Source of the DNA: Ramlibacter albus
GTDB lineage: Bacteria > Pseudomonadota > Gammaproteobacteria > Burkholderiales > Burkholderiaceae_C
Length of the DNA: 64,000 bases
Direction: 5' to 3'
Assembly (NCBI RefSeq): GCF_014297445.1
Contig: NZ_JACORU010000002.1
Location: 476,843-540,842, forward strand
The position numbers and the translations under genes were made by a program. The notes below the pieces were generated by a model, which saw only the letters and a list, made by a program, of their open reading frames with translations, did no database searches and was not told where the DNA came from. The stretch's first letter is position 1, and each line of letters starts with the position of its first letter. Below are positions 16,502 to 24,191 of the stretch, piece after piece.

Positions 16502-17800
16502 CTAGTTCAATGTGATGAGGTCGAGCGCATTGGCGATGGCGGCGTGCCCAGCTGCGTTGGGATGCAGGTGGTCGCCGCTGTCGAACGCGGGGCGAAGCCA
16601 CAGCGGGTCCGCCGGGTCGCGCAGCAGCAGGTCCCAGTCCAGCACGCCGTCCGCGCCCGCCGTGTTGGCACGGATGAAGGCGTTGACGGCCTGGCGTTCG
16701 GCCTCGCCGTTGTAGGGCGCCGCGTCGGTGTAGTACGCGCAGCCGCGGTAAGGCAAAAGCGTTGCAACGTAGACCTTCAGACCCTGCGCCTTCGCGGCCT
16801 GGACCGCCGTGCGGATCGCGGCCGTGATTTGCTGCGCGGTGACGAGCTGGGCGGCGTCACCGAGCACACGGCTGTAACTCCAGCCGTTGCCGATGTCGTT
16901 GATGCCAAGGTGGATGACGACGTGCGTCACGCCGCGTACCTGCAGCACGTCGCGTGCGAAGCGTGAGGCGCCGGCGGGGCCGAGCGCGCCGAGCACCCAG
17001 CGGTTGCCGGCAATGCCGGCATTGAGCACCGCGGTGTCGCGGCCGGCCTGCGCGAGGCGCAGGCGCAGCTGGTCGGTCCAGCGCTGCTGCGAGTCGAGCG
17101 CGGTGCCGAAGCCTTCGGTGATGGAGTCGCCGAACGCCACGACGACGCGCGGCGTCGCGCTGCGCAGCACTTCGATGCGCGGCATGAAGAACGCGGAGGC
17201 CAGCGGCTGCGCGCCGGTGAGCGTGCCCGCGCCAGCCTGGTCGCCGGCGGCGAGGTAGTTGGTGCGATCGGAATAGCGGTGGGCCGTGCGGCCGGTCGCG
17301 CGGGGCAGGTAGAGGCTGACCGACACGTCGGTGCCGTTCTCGACGCGCAAGGCGACGGCGTCGCTCGTGGCTTCGGCGCCCGGCGCGATCGTCACCGAAG
17401 CCTGGCCGTTGAACAGCACGGCCGTGTCGCTCGATGCGTCGACGGCGCCCGCGGCCAAGGCGCGCGCCACGCGCACCTTCGGGACCACGAGCGCCTCGGT
17501 GCCGTACTGGTTCGAAAGCGTGATGCGCAGCGCGTCGCCGGAGACTGCCATGCGCGCCACCTGCCGCAGGGTCTGCGCCTGGAACTCCTGCAGCGCGGGC
17601 ACGAGCGCGGGCACGCCACCGGGCTCGGTCATGTCGGACTGCGGCGCAAGCCACGCCGCCACCTGCACCGATGGCGAAGCCGCGCTAGGAGGCGGTGCGG
17701 TGGCTGTATCACCACCTCCGCCACCGCCACCACCACATGCCGAGGCCAACACGGCGAGCGCTGCGATGCACCACGCGCGGACGCGAACCGAAACGGACAT
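16502..17800 (-). CDS. SGNH/GDSL hydrolase lipoprotein (XynE-like)
   Basis: Predicted surface or periplasmic esterase, 432 aa. The lipobox VLASAC gives Cys22, followed by a run of eight glycines. Residues about 45-215 form a beta-rich N-terminal domain (ITLSNQYGTEALVVPKVRVA). The SGNH domain follows with block I AFGDSITEG (Ser226), block II NAGIAGN, block III HLGINDIG (Asn301) and block V SGDHLHPN (Asp410, His413), so the catalytic set is complete. This arrangement matches XynE-like enzymes that deacetylate plant polysaccharide or related esters. It heads the minus-strand run of RCC1 lipoproteins and is divergent from the plus-strand lipoprotein gene across only 28 bp, so the true promoter must overlap coding sequence or lie within that gap. 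Confidence 0.85.
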   Translation of the reverse strand: MSVSVRVRAWCIAALAVLASACGGGGGGGGDTATAPPPSAASPSVQVAAWLAPQSDMTEPGGVPALVPALQEFQAQTLRQVARMAVSGDALRITLSNQYGTEALVVPKVRVARALAAGAVDASSDTAVLFNGQASVTIAPGAEATSDAVALRVENGTDVSVSLYLPRATGRTAHRYSDRTNYLAAGDQAGAGTLTGAQPLASAFFMPRIEVLRSATPRVVVAFGDSITEGFGTALDSQQRWTDQLRLRLAQAGRDTAVLNAGIAGNRWVLGALGPAGASRFARDVLQVRGVTHVVIHLGINDIGNGWSYSRVLGDAAQLVTAQQITAAIRTAVQAAKAQGLKVYVATLLPYRGCAYYTDAAPYNGEAERQAVNAFIRANTAGADGVLDWDLLLRDPADPLWLRPAFDSGDHLHPNAAGHAAIANALDLITLN

Positions 17801-17801
17801 C

Positions 17802-17827
17802 CGGCCAGCATAGCGGCATACTGGCCG
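17802..17827. promoter_or_regulatory. Inverted repeat between divergent lipoprotein genes
   Basis: CGGCCAGCAT (17802-17811) and ATACTGGCCG (17818-17827) pair at nine of ten positions across a six-base spacer. The repeat fills nearly the whole 28-bp gap between the two start codons. Its symmetry and place suggest an operator acting on both genes or an mRNA structure at the start; no regulator gene lies beside it. Confidence 0.4.
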
Positions 17828-17828
17828 C

Positions 17829-19166
17829 ATGATCCAGCAGTTCCGGATGTTCGCCGCGGCGCTCGCGCTCGCATGGCTCTCGGCGTGCGGCGGCGGAGGC
17901 GGCAGCGGCGGCGGTGCCCACGCCACCGCTTCAACGCGGCCGCTCGCGCAGGCGCAGCGCAGCGCGGAAACCGCCACCGGCCAGATGCGCGTGTACCAGG
18001 CCTTCTTCGGCCGCGCGCCGACCGCCGCGGAATGGGCACAGATCACCGCGCCCACGGCCGAAGCGCTCGCCACGAGCTACTTCACCGGCATCCCCCAGAT
18101 GGGCGATGCGGAGCTGTCGGCCGCGGTGCTGTCGCACATGAACGTGAATTCACAGACCGTGAACGCAGCGTCGCTGGCGGTCCTGCAGGCGGCGCTCACG
18201 CAGTACTTCGCGGCGTACGGCAACATGGCGCGCGGCGTGATCGCGAACAACCTGGCCAACCTGCTCGCCGGTCTGACGAACGACGCCACGTGGGGCACCG
18301 CGGCGCGTGCGTTCAACGCGCAGGTCGCCGCCGCCTGCACGTCGCTGTCGGCATGCAGCGGCAGCGGCGCGCAGAAGGTGGGCGAAATCTTCAGCAGCGG
18401 CTCGGAGCTGGCGACGTCGGAGCTGCGCATCACCTTCGGCTACGCGGGCAACCTGCCCACCTCGCGCGCGATCCAGGCCGCGGGCAAGCAGAACATCCTC
18501 GACATGCTGTTCATGGGCCATGGCCCCGCCGCCGGCGACAAGCTGGCGGGCCGCCTCGCGCCGGACGTGGAGCAGCAGCTGGCCGCCTACGTCAGCGCGA
18601 ACCAGGCCTTGCTGGTGCCGGGCGTGCGCGTGCTGGTTGCGGACGAAGTGTTCTGGAACCCGGCCGACACGCGCGACACCGACGCGGTGCTGCGCCCGCA
18701 GCTCGAGGCGCTGCGCACGGCCGTCGCGCTCGTGCGCCGCTACCTGCCCAACGCGATGATCGGCGCGACGCTGAGCCCCTATGCCACCTTCGGGCGGCCC
18801 AACACCGTTGCGTACATGCGCGAGGTGATCCCGCTGCTGGATTGGGTCGGCACCGACCCGTACTGGTTCGGCGACCCGGGCAACGTGCAGGCACTCAACG
18901 ACTGGACGGCAGGATTCGTCGCGATGGCCAAGGCGGCGAACCCGCGCGTGGAGACGTGGTACATCGCGCAGGCCTTCCGCTTCCCCAACTGGGACCTCGC
19001 GACTTACCGCGCCTTCACCGCGCGGCAGCTCGAGCTGTCGCTCGCGTTCGACGGCGTGCTCATCTTCGGTTGGCAGTTCGTCTCGGAGATCGACCCGTCG
19101 ACCGCGGGCAAGTTCTTCGACGCGGAGACGCGGCGGCTCTACGCGCGTTTCCTGCTGTCGCCCTGA
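17829..19166 (+). CDS. Lipoprotein: shared module fused to a putative hydrolase barrel
   Basis: Predicted lipoprotein, 445 aa, lipobox AWLSAC (Cys20). Residues about 45-160 repeat the module of the three RCC1 lipoproteins (YQAFFGRAPTAAEWAQITAP, LTQYFAAYGNMARGVIANNL), but the C-terminal two thirds are different: a domain with alternating helices and strands and segments such as RVLVADEVFWNP, LLDWVGTDPYWFG and FDGVLIFGWQF, which look like a glycoside-hydrolase type TIM barrel. I cannot assign a family or catalytic pair. An internal ATG at codon 7 is an alternative start; no clear SD is seen for either. The 3' end overlaps the convergent MFS gene by 28 bases. Confidence 0.78.
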   Translation: MIQQFRMFAAALALAWLSACGGGGGSGGGAHATASTRPLAQAQRSAETATGQMRVYQAFFGRAPTAAEWAQITAPTAEALATSYFTGIPQMGDAELSAAVLSHMNVNSQTVNAASLAVLQAALTQYFAAYGNMARGVIANNLANLLAGLTNDATWGTAARAFNAQVAAACTSLSACSGSGAQKVGEIFSSGSELATSELRITFGYAGNLPTSRAIQAAGKQNILDMLFMGHGPAAGDKLAGRLAPDVEQQLAAYVSANQALLVPGVRVLVADEVFWNPADTRDTDAVLRPQLEALRTAVALVRRYLPNAMIGATLSPYATFGRPNTVAYMREVIPLLDWVGTDPYWFGDPGNVQALNDWTAGFVAMAKAANPRVETWYIAQAFRFPNWDLATYRAFTARQLELSLAFDGVLIFGWQFVSEIDPSTAGKFFDAETRRLYARFLLSP

Positions 19167-20335
19167 CGCGCCGCGGCGCGCATCAGCAGCAGCGCCACCA
19201 GCCCCGGCACCGACCACGCGAACAGCACGAGCCCAAGGTCCACCTGGCCCGGCCCCGGGATCAGGCCCACGGTGTAGCCGCCCACCGCACCCCCGAGCTG
19301 CTGCAGCACGCCCGCCATCGCGGCGGCGGAGCCGGCAACCGCGGGCACGAGGCCCACCGTACCGGACAGCGTGGGCGGCACGAGCAGCCCGTGGCCGATG
19401 CCCAGGATGATGAAGGGCAGCGAGAACGCCAGCGCACTGTCCGGCACCAGCACCCCGAGCGCGAGCACGATGACGAGCCCCGCCATCGTGATGAGCTGGC
19501 CCGCCAGCATGATCCAGTACTCGCTGTGCGTGCGGATCAAGCGCGTCGTCACGATGTTGCCCACGATGTACGCGATGGGCGGGCCCATGATGTACCAGCC
19601 CAGCCGGTCCGGCGTGACGCCGTAGCCGCGCAGCACGAGCGGCGCGCCGCCGAGGAAGGCATAGAAAGTGCCCGTCGTGCCCGCGAGCAGCATGGCATAC
19701 CAGATGAAGGAGGGCTCGCGCGCGAGTGCCGCGTAGCCCGCGGCGTAGTCGCGCAAGCGGCCCGCATGCGGCGCCTCGTGCACGCGCGGCGGCAGGCGCC
19801 ACGCGGCGGCCAGCAGCAGCACGCCGATGAGCGCGAGCACCACGAACACGGCCTGCCAGCCCACGCGCACGTGCAGCTGCCCGCCCAGCAGCGTGGCCGT
19901 CGGCGGGACGAACCCCATGGTCATGCCCACCAGCGCCATGACGCGCGTGCGTTCGCGGCCCTCGAAGAAGTCGTGCACCAGCGCGCGGCCCATCACCATG
20001 CTCGCGCCGCAGCCGGCGCCCTGCACCAGCCGCCCGGCGATCAACATAGGCAGGTTCTGCGCGAACGCAGCAATCGCCACGCCCACCAGGCCGAGCAGCA
20101 GGCCGAAGACCAGCACGGGCTTGCGGCCGATGCGGTCCGACAGCGGCCCGTACAGCAACTGCATGCCGCCGTAGGTGACCGCAAAGCCGCTGAAGGTGAG
20201 CTGCACCGCGGCCTGGCTGGCGCCGAACTGCGCGGGCCAGTCCTGCATCGAGGGGAAGCAGATGGTCATCGACAGCAGCCCGAAGGCCAGCTGCGCGACG
20301 ACGTTCGCGGTGAGCCAGCCGCGCCGTTCAGCCAT
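19139..20335 (-). CDS. MFS transporter, Bcr/CflA drug-efflux type
   Basis: Twelve-helix major facilitator, 398 aa. The loop 2-3 signature GPLSDRIGRKPVLVFG and the motif-C-like GFVPPTATLLGG support the Bcr/CflA (DHA1) group of drug or metabolite exporters. RLVQGAGCGASMVMGRALVHD in helix 4 is typical of that group. Its ATG lies within the last codons of the racemase-like gene (8-base overlap), so the two are co-transcribed and the transporter may export or import the substrate of that enzyme. Substrate is not predictable. Confidence 0.85.
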   Translation of the reverse strand: MAERRGWLTANVVAQLAFGLLSMTICFPSMQDWPAQFGASQAAVQLTFSGFAVTYGGMQLLYGPLSDRIGRKPVLVFGLLLGLVGVAIAAFAQNLPMLIAGRLVQGAGCGASMVMGRALVHDFFEGRERTRVMALVGMTMGFVPPTATLLGGQLHVRVGWQAVFVVLALIGVLLLAAAWRLPPRVHEAPHAGRLRDYAAGYAALAREPSFIWYAMLLAGTTGTFYAFLGGAPLVLRGYGVTPDRLGWYIMGPPIAYIVGNIVTTRLIRTHSEYWIMLAGQLITMAGLVIVLALGVLVPDSALAFSLPFIILGIGHGLLVPPTLSGTVGLVPAVAGSAAAMAGVLQQLGGAVGGYTVGLIPGPGQVDLGLVLFAWSVPGLVALLLMRAAARQGDSRKRA

Positions 20336-21008
20336 GCGCGCCCTGCACCGCGGCCTTCAGCGCGAGCACGGCACAGTCGGGGCTGGTGAACACGGGCGGG
20401 GCCACCTTGGCCTGCACCTGCTGCACGGCGTCGGCCATGGAGAACTGCGCGAGCATGATCGCATCGCAGCCGTTCAGCTTCGTCGCCGCTTCGGCGACCT
20501 TGCGGTGATGGTCCGCCGTGCGGCCCTGCGCGAGGTCGTGCATGGCTTCGGGCACGAACGCGCTTTGCAGGTCCACCTCGATGCCGCGCTGCTTGGCCAT
20601 CGCATGCAGCTCTTCGGACATGCTGCCGATGGAAGCCTGGAAGGTGGCGACGAGGCCCAGCCTCACCGTGCGGCCGTCGCTGGACCTCGCGAGGGCCTGC
20701 TCGAACATCGCTTCGTTCGGCTTGAGCGTCGGCAGCCCGCAGGCCTTGCCCGCGGCTTCGATCGCGGGGCCGAACGCGGAGCACGTGAAGAGGATGCCGT
20801 CGCAGCCCGTGCCCGCCACGTACCTTGCGAGGTCGATGAAGCGCTGCGTCATCGCGGGCGTGAGCGCGCCGGCATCGGCGCGGTCGACCGACAAGCTGTC
20901 GTCCAGCAAATTCATGCGCCGCGCCTGCGGCCAGTGGCGCTCGAACGCGCTCTGGATGGGGGCCATCGACAGCGGCGTGGCGTGGATGAGGGCGATGCGT
21001 GCGGGCAT
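20328..21008 (-). CDS. Asp/Glu racemase-superfamily protein with one catalytic Cys
   Basis: Aspartate/glutamate/hydantoin racemase superfamily member, 226 aa. The N-terminal site is present as ILFTCSAFGPAI (Cys76). At the second half-site, where two-base racemases have another Cys, the sequence reads AIMLAQFSMAD, with no Cys. The residue Cys in FTSPDCAVLAL lies later and is not at the usual site. Loss of one Cys is seen in relatives with other chemistry, for example decarboxylases or isomerases, so racemase activity should not be assumed. It is divergent from the lipoprotein gene at 21045 across 36 bp and overlaps the MFS gene downstream. Confidence 0.78.
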   Translation of the reverse strand: MPARIALIHATPLSMAPIQSAFERHWPQARRMNLLDDSLSVDRADAGALTPAMTQRFIDLARYVAGTGCDGILFTCSAFGPAIEAAGKACGLPTLKPNEAMFEQALARSSDGRTVRLGLVATFQASIGSMSEELHAMAKQRGIEVDLQSAFVPEAMHDLAQGRTADHHRKVAEAATKLNGCDAIMLAQFSMADAVQQVQAKVAPPVFTSPDCAVLALKAAVQGAHG

Positions 21009-21044
21009 CGAAGTAGTATGCCAACTTCGAAGGAGACGAGACGC

Positions 21045-21941
21045 ATGAAGAAGTACTGCACGCTGCTGCTGGCGGCGGCGCTGGCCGGGTGCGCGAGCAC
21101 CGGTTCCGTGATGGGCGAGCGGCCCGCCTACCTCACCGCGACCACCGAGGACGTGCCCAACGCAGCGGCGCTCACGAACCGCATCTACGTGCCGGGCCTT
21201 GCGGACACGTACGTGCCGCAAGGGCTGGCCAGCAGCGGGCCGCACCTGTTCGTCAGCAGCTACAAGCCGACGCCCGAGCTGAAGTCCAACACCGGGCCGT
21301 GCCGCGTGTTCCGCGTCGAGAAAGCCACGGGGCGCCTGCAGGGCCACTTCGACATCCCGCCGGGCACGTGCACGCACGCGGGCGGCCTGGCCTACGCGGG
21401 CAACGGCAAGCTGTTCCTCTCCGACACCTTCCAGCTGTTCCTGGTGGACATCGACAAGGCGCTGGCCACCGGCACGTCGGCGGGTGCGCAGAAGGCCGTG
21501 AAGATCGCCGGCCTCCTGCGCGGCTCCTACGCCACGTTCGACGGCAAGGACGTGTGGATCGGCACGTGGACGAAGGAGCAGCCCAAGGCGCTGATGTTCC
21601 GCTTCGACTCGCGCTTCTTCGACACCTACGACGGCCAGACCGTGCGCGAGGACCGCGCCGCGGAGTCGATCCCGGTGCCGCTCGAGGCGCAGGGCGCCGC
21701 GTTCGACAAGGCGGGCAACCTGTGGGTGTCGGCCAGCAATTCGCAGTGGGGCAAGCTGTACCGGCTCAACCGCCAGGGCGTGGTGCAGGCCAGCTGGGAC
21801 ATGCCGGCGGGCCTGGAGGACCTCACGGTCGACGACGAAGGCCAGCTGTGGGGCCTGTCGGAGTCGGGCACGCAGAAGTACATCGGCTGGGCCACCAAAT
21901 TCCCGTACATCTTTCGGATCGAGACGGGCCGCCTGCGCTGA
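21045..21941 (+). CDS. Lipoprotein with propeller-like fold, function unknown
   Basis: Predicted lipoprotein, 298 aa: MKKYCTLLLAAALAGC gives lipobox Cys16, and AAGGAGA lies about ten bases before the ATG. The mature part has repeated beta-strand patterns with YVPQGLASSGPHLFVSSYKP, THAGGLAYAGNGKLFLSDTF, GAAFDKAGNLWVSAS and DLTVDDEGQLWGLSES, like NHL or SMP-30 style six-bladed propellers. These bind small ligands or glycans or act as lactonases, but no catalytic set is evident. No cotranscribed partner is obvious; the next gene begins 62 bases later. Confidence 0.78.
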   Translation: MKKYCTLLLAAALAGCASTGSVMGERPAYLTATTEDVPNAAALTNRIYVPGLADTYVPQGLASSGPHLFVSSYKPTPELKSNTGPCRVFRVEKATGRLQGHFDIPPGTCTHAGGLAYAGNGKLFLSDTFQLFLVDIDKALATGTSAGAQKAVKIAGLLRGSYATFDGKDVWIGTWTKEQPKALMFRFDSRFFDTYDGQTVREDRAAESIPVPLEAQGAAFDKAGNLWVSASNSQWGKLYRLNRQGVVQASWDMPAGLEDLTVDDEGQLWGLSESGTQKYIGWATKFPYIFRIETGRLR

Positions 21942-22003
21942 ATCGCCCTACACCGCGCCTGCGAAACCAGCGCCATCATGAAGCACGATTCACAGGAGAC
22001 AAC

Positions 22004-22378
22004 ATGAGCGGATGGCACGTCGTCGGCTGGAAGCTCGACCGCGCGCAACGCGACGAGCTGCTCGGCCGCTTCCGGCCGAAGTATGACAATGCGGTGGCGG
22101 ACCACGTGACGCTGAAGGCGGGCGTGGACTCGAAGACGCCCAAGCCCGGCGCGAAGCAGGGCGAGATCGTCGGCCGCGCCGACGACGGCAAGGGCGTGGA
22201 GGCGATGGTGGTGCGCATCGACGGCAGCACGGACCGCCCGGGCGGCGGCACGTACCACATCACATGGTCGCTCGCGGAAGGCCGCAAGGCCAAGGAAAGC
22301 AACGACGTGATCGCGGCGCGCGGGTGGGAGGCGATCGACCCGCCGGTGCCGGTCCAACTGGAAGGGGCGATGTTCTGA
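22004..22378 (+). CDS. Putative 2H-phosphoesterase-like protein
   Basis: Soluble protein, 124 aa. Two His-x-Thr motifs, HVTL (His34, Thr36) and HITW (His85, Thr87), are about 50 residues apart. That pattern defines the 2H phosphoesterase superfamily, whose members open 2',3'-cyclic phosphates or ligate RNA ends, though typical members are longer. Between them GVEAMVVRIDGS and RPGGGTYHITWSL look well conserved. A good SD (CAGGAGAC) precedes the ATG. Its TGA overlaps the ATG of the HAD gene (TGATG), so both are made together, which suggests a shared substrate such as an RNA or nucleotide phosphate. The assignment is mine from motif spacing, not from a search. Confidence 0.6.
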   Translation: MSGWHVVGWKLDRAQRDELLGRFRPKYDNAVADHVTLKAGVDSKTPKPGAKQGEIVGRADDGKGVEAMVVRIDGSTDRPGGGTYHITWSLAEGRKAKESNDVIAARGWEAIDPPVPVQLEGAMF

Positions 22379-22869
22379 TGGGTGCGGCAACGAAGCGGCA
22401 GCTTTACCTGGACTGCGACGGCGTGCTCGCCGATTTCGACGCGGGGGCCACGCAGATCCTCGGCATGGGCGCGAAGGACTTCCAGGACAAGTACGGCGCG
22501 GGGCGCTTCTGGGCGAAGCTCGCCAGGCACCCGGACTTCTACGGCACCCTGCCCCTGATGCCCGGCGCGATGAAGCTCTTCGGCGCGGTGCGCCACCTCG
22601 ACCCGATCATCCTCACCGGCCTGCCGCGCGGCAACTGGGCGGCGCAGCAGAAGGTGCGCTGGGCGGCGCAGCACTTCCCGGGCACGCGCATCATCACCGT
22701 GATGGCGGTGGACAAGCGCAAGCACGCGAAGGAAGGCGACGTGCTGGTGGACGACATGCTCAAGCACGCGCACCTGTGGCAGGAGGTGGGCGGCATCTTC
22801 GTGCACCACCGCACGGTGGAGACGACGCTGGAGGAACTGCGGAACTGGTTCGAGCTGGTGGTGGCCTGA
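22378..22869 (+). CDS. HAD-superfamily 5'-nucleotidase-like phosphatase
   Basis: HAD-fold phosphatase, 163 aa. Motif I is LYLDCDGVLADFD (nucleophile Asp13 and acid Asp15), motif II IILTGLPRG, and motif IV DVLVDDM. A small alpha-helical cap sits between motifs I and II (FWAKLARHPDFYGTLPLMPG), as in the 5'(3')-deoxyribonucleotidase family. It would remove phosphate from a nucleotide or similar small molecule. It is translationally coupled to the preceding 2H-like gene. The start at 22378 follows from the TGATG junction and from the position of motif I near the N-terminus. Confidence 0.82.
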   Translation: MGAATKRQLYLDCDGVLADFDAGATQILGMGAKDFQDKYGAGRFWAKLARHPDFYGTLPLMPGAMKLFGAVRHLDPIILTGLPRGNWAAQQKVRWAAQHFPGTRIITVMAVDKRKHAKEGDVLVDDMLKHAHLWQEVGGIFVHHRTVETTLEELRNWFELVVA

Positions 22870-23316
22870 TCAGGCCGCGAGCCCGTCGGCCTGCAGCATG
22901 CCCGAGGGCCGCGCGAGCGAGGTGATGGACTCCCACATCCGGCTGCCGTGGTGCGCCACGTCGGAGAGCTCCTGCCACAGCTCCTGCGCGGTGAGGCCCT
23001 GCACGAGCCGCACCTTCATCGTGATGACCGCGTCGTCGGTTTCGGGCATGAGGCTGAACACGCACTCGCCGCCGTAGCCGCTGACGTAATTGGCCTCCAG
23101 CAGCGCGCGGGCCACGAGGTCGGTCTCCTGCGGCGGCAACGCGCCCAGCAGCAGGCGCACCTGCAAAAGCTCCGCGTCGTAAGCGGGGTCGTGCTCCAGC
23201 ACCACCGGGACTTCGCCCACGCGGACGCGGCCATGTTCCAGCAGGCCCGTGGTGTCCGCCATGCCGGCGAGCTGCGCAAGCTCCTGCAGGAGCACCTTGA
23301 ACTGGTCGGATGTCAT
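22870..23316 (-). CDS. CesT-type secretion-chaperone family protein
   Basis: Small acidic protein, 148 aa, resembling the CesT/Tir chaperone family: an N-terminal helix, VLEHDPAYDAELLQVRLLLG, then ALLEANYVSGYGGECVFSL and a long helix WQELSDVAHHGSRMWES. Family members bind type III effectors, but many Betaproteobacteria carry free-standing homologues with no secretion system nearby. No type III genes occur in this window. The gene converges with the HAD gene with no spacing (stop codons abut). Function in this setting is unknown. Confidence 0.65.
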   Translation of the reverse strand: MTSDQFKVLLQELAQLAGMADTTGLLEHGRVRVGEVPVVLEHDPAYDAELLQVRLLLGALPPQETDLVARALLEANYVSGYGGECVFSLMPETDDAVITMKVRLVQGLTAQELWQELSDVAHHGSRMWESITSLARPSGMLQADGLAA

Positions 23317-23368
23317 GTCTTCTCCTTGCCAACGCGAGTTCGTGGCAAGGCGGCCGGCATGGTTCCAG

Positions 23369-24133
23369 TCAGCGCCGGGCCACCCCCGCCAGGTGCATGC
23401 CGCTGTCCAGCAGCAACAGCTCGCCCGTCACCGTGCGCGCGCCAACGAGGTAGACGATGGCGTCGGCCACGTCCTCGGGCGAGCACGCGTTGTGCAGCGG
23501 CACACCGGCTTCGTACGCCTCGCGGCCCTTCTGCGCCGCCTCCGCGCCGACGCCCTGCACGAACCAGCGCGACGTGATGAGGCCGGGGCAGACCGCGTTG
23601 ACGCGCACGTCGGGTGCGAGCGTCTTCGCCATGTTGAGCGTCATCGAGTTCACCGCGCCCTTGGAGGCGATGTAGGGCATCGACGAGCCGACGCCGAGCG
23701 CGCCGGCCACCGATGACACGTTGACGACGCAGCCTTTGGCCGCCTTCAGCTGCGCGAGGCAGGCGCGCACCATCTGGAAGGTGCCGAGCGTATTGACGGC
23801 GAGGATCTTCTGGAACGCCTGCGCGTCGAGCGCGTCCCACTCCGCGTCCTTGCCGAACACCGACATGCCGGCGTTGTTCACGAGCGCGTCGATGCGGCCC
23901 CAGCGGTCGACGGCCGCCTGCGCGAGCGCGCGGCAGTCGGCGTCCTGCGAGACGTCGCCCTGCTGCACGACCACGTCGGCGCCGGCTTCGCGGCACGCGG
24001 CCGCGCTCTCCTGCGCTTCGGCGGCGCTGCGCGAGTAGTTGACGACGATGTTCCAGCCCTTGCGGGCGAGCTGCAGCGCGGTGGCCGCGCCGACGCCGGT
24101 GCCGGCGCCCGTGATGAGTGCGACTTGCTTCAT
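23369..24133 (-). CDS. SDR-family oxidoreductase
   Basis: Classical short-chain dehydrogenase, 254 aa. The cofactor loop TGAGTGVGAATA lies at the N-terminus, followed by NNAG, the catalytic SSVAG serine and YIASK (Tyr and Lys), and PGLITSRW after the active site. Preference for NADH or NADPH is uncertain: the residue after strand 2 is in VNYSRS, which fits NADPH. Substrate unknown. It is divergent from the AmpG-like gene, with a palindromic repeat in the gap. Confidence 0.88.
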   Translation of the reverse strand: MKQVALITGAGTGVGAATALQLARKGWNIVVNYSRSAAEAQESAAACREAGADVVVQQGDVSQDADCRALAQAAVDRWGRIDALVNNAGMSVFGKDAEWDALDAQAFQKILAVNTLGTFQMVRACLAQLKAAKGCVVNVSSVAGALGVGSSMPYIASKGAVNSMTLNMAKTLAPDVRVNAVCPGLITSRWFVQGVGAEAAQKGREAYEAGVPLHNACSPEDVADAIVYLVGARTVTGELLLLDSGMHLAGVARR

Positions 24134-24150
24134 GGGCCCGAGTCTGCGTC

Positions 24151-24170
24151 ATTCCCGCGCAGGCGGGAAT
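24151..24170. repeat. dRS3-like palindromic repeat
   Basis: ATTCCCGCGCAGGCGGGAAT is a perfect 8-bp stem with a GCAG loop. It matches the ATTCCC-N8-GGGAAT pattern of neisserial dRS3 elements, a pattern also scattered through other Betaproteobacteria. It sits between the divergent SDR and AmpG-like genes, where it could form a structure in the upstream leader of the permease. Confidence 0.7.
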
Positions 24171-24191
24171 CCAAGGCTTCCCTTGGTTACG

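Noticed and set aside
13882..16515. 877-codon plus-strand frame over the RCC1 lipoprotein genes
   Set aside because: Antisense shadow; the minus strand has lipoprotein signals, SD sites and repeats.
17279..20389. 1036-codon plus-strand frame
   Set aside because: Runs across several real genes in another frame; composition is low complexity (His/Arg/Gln).
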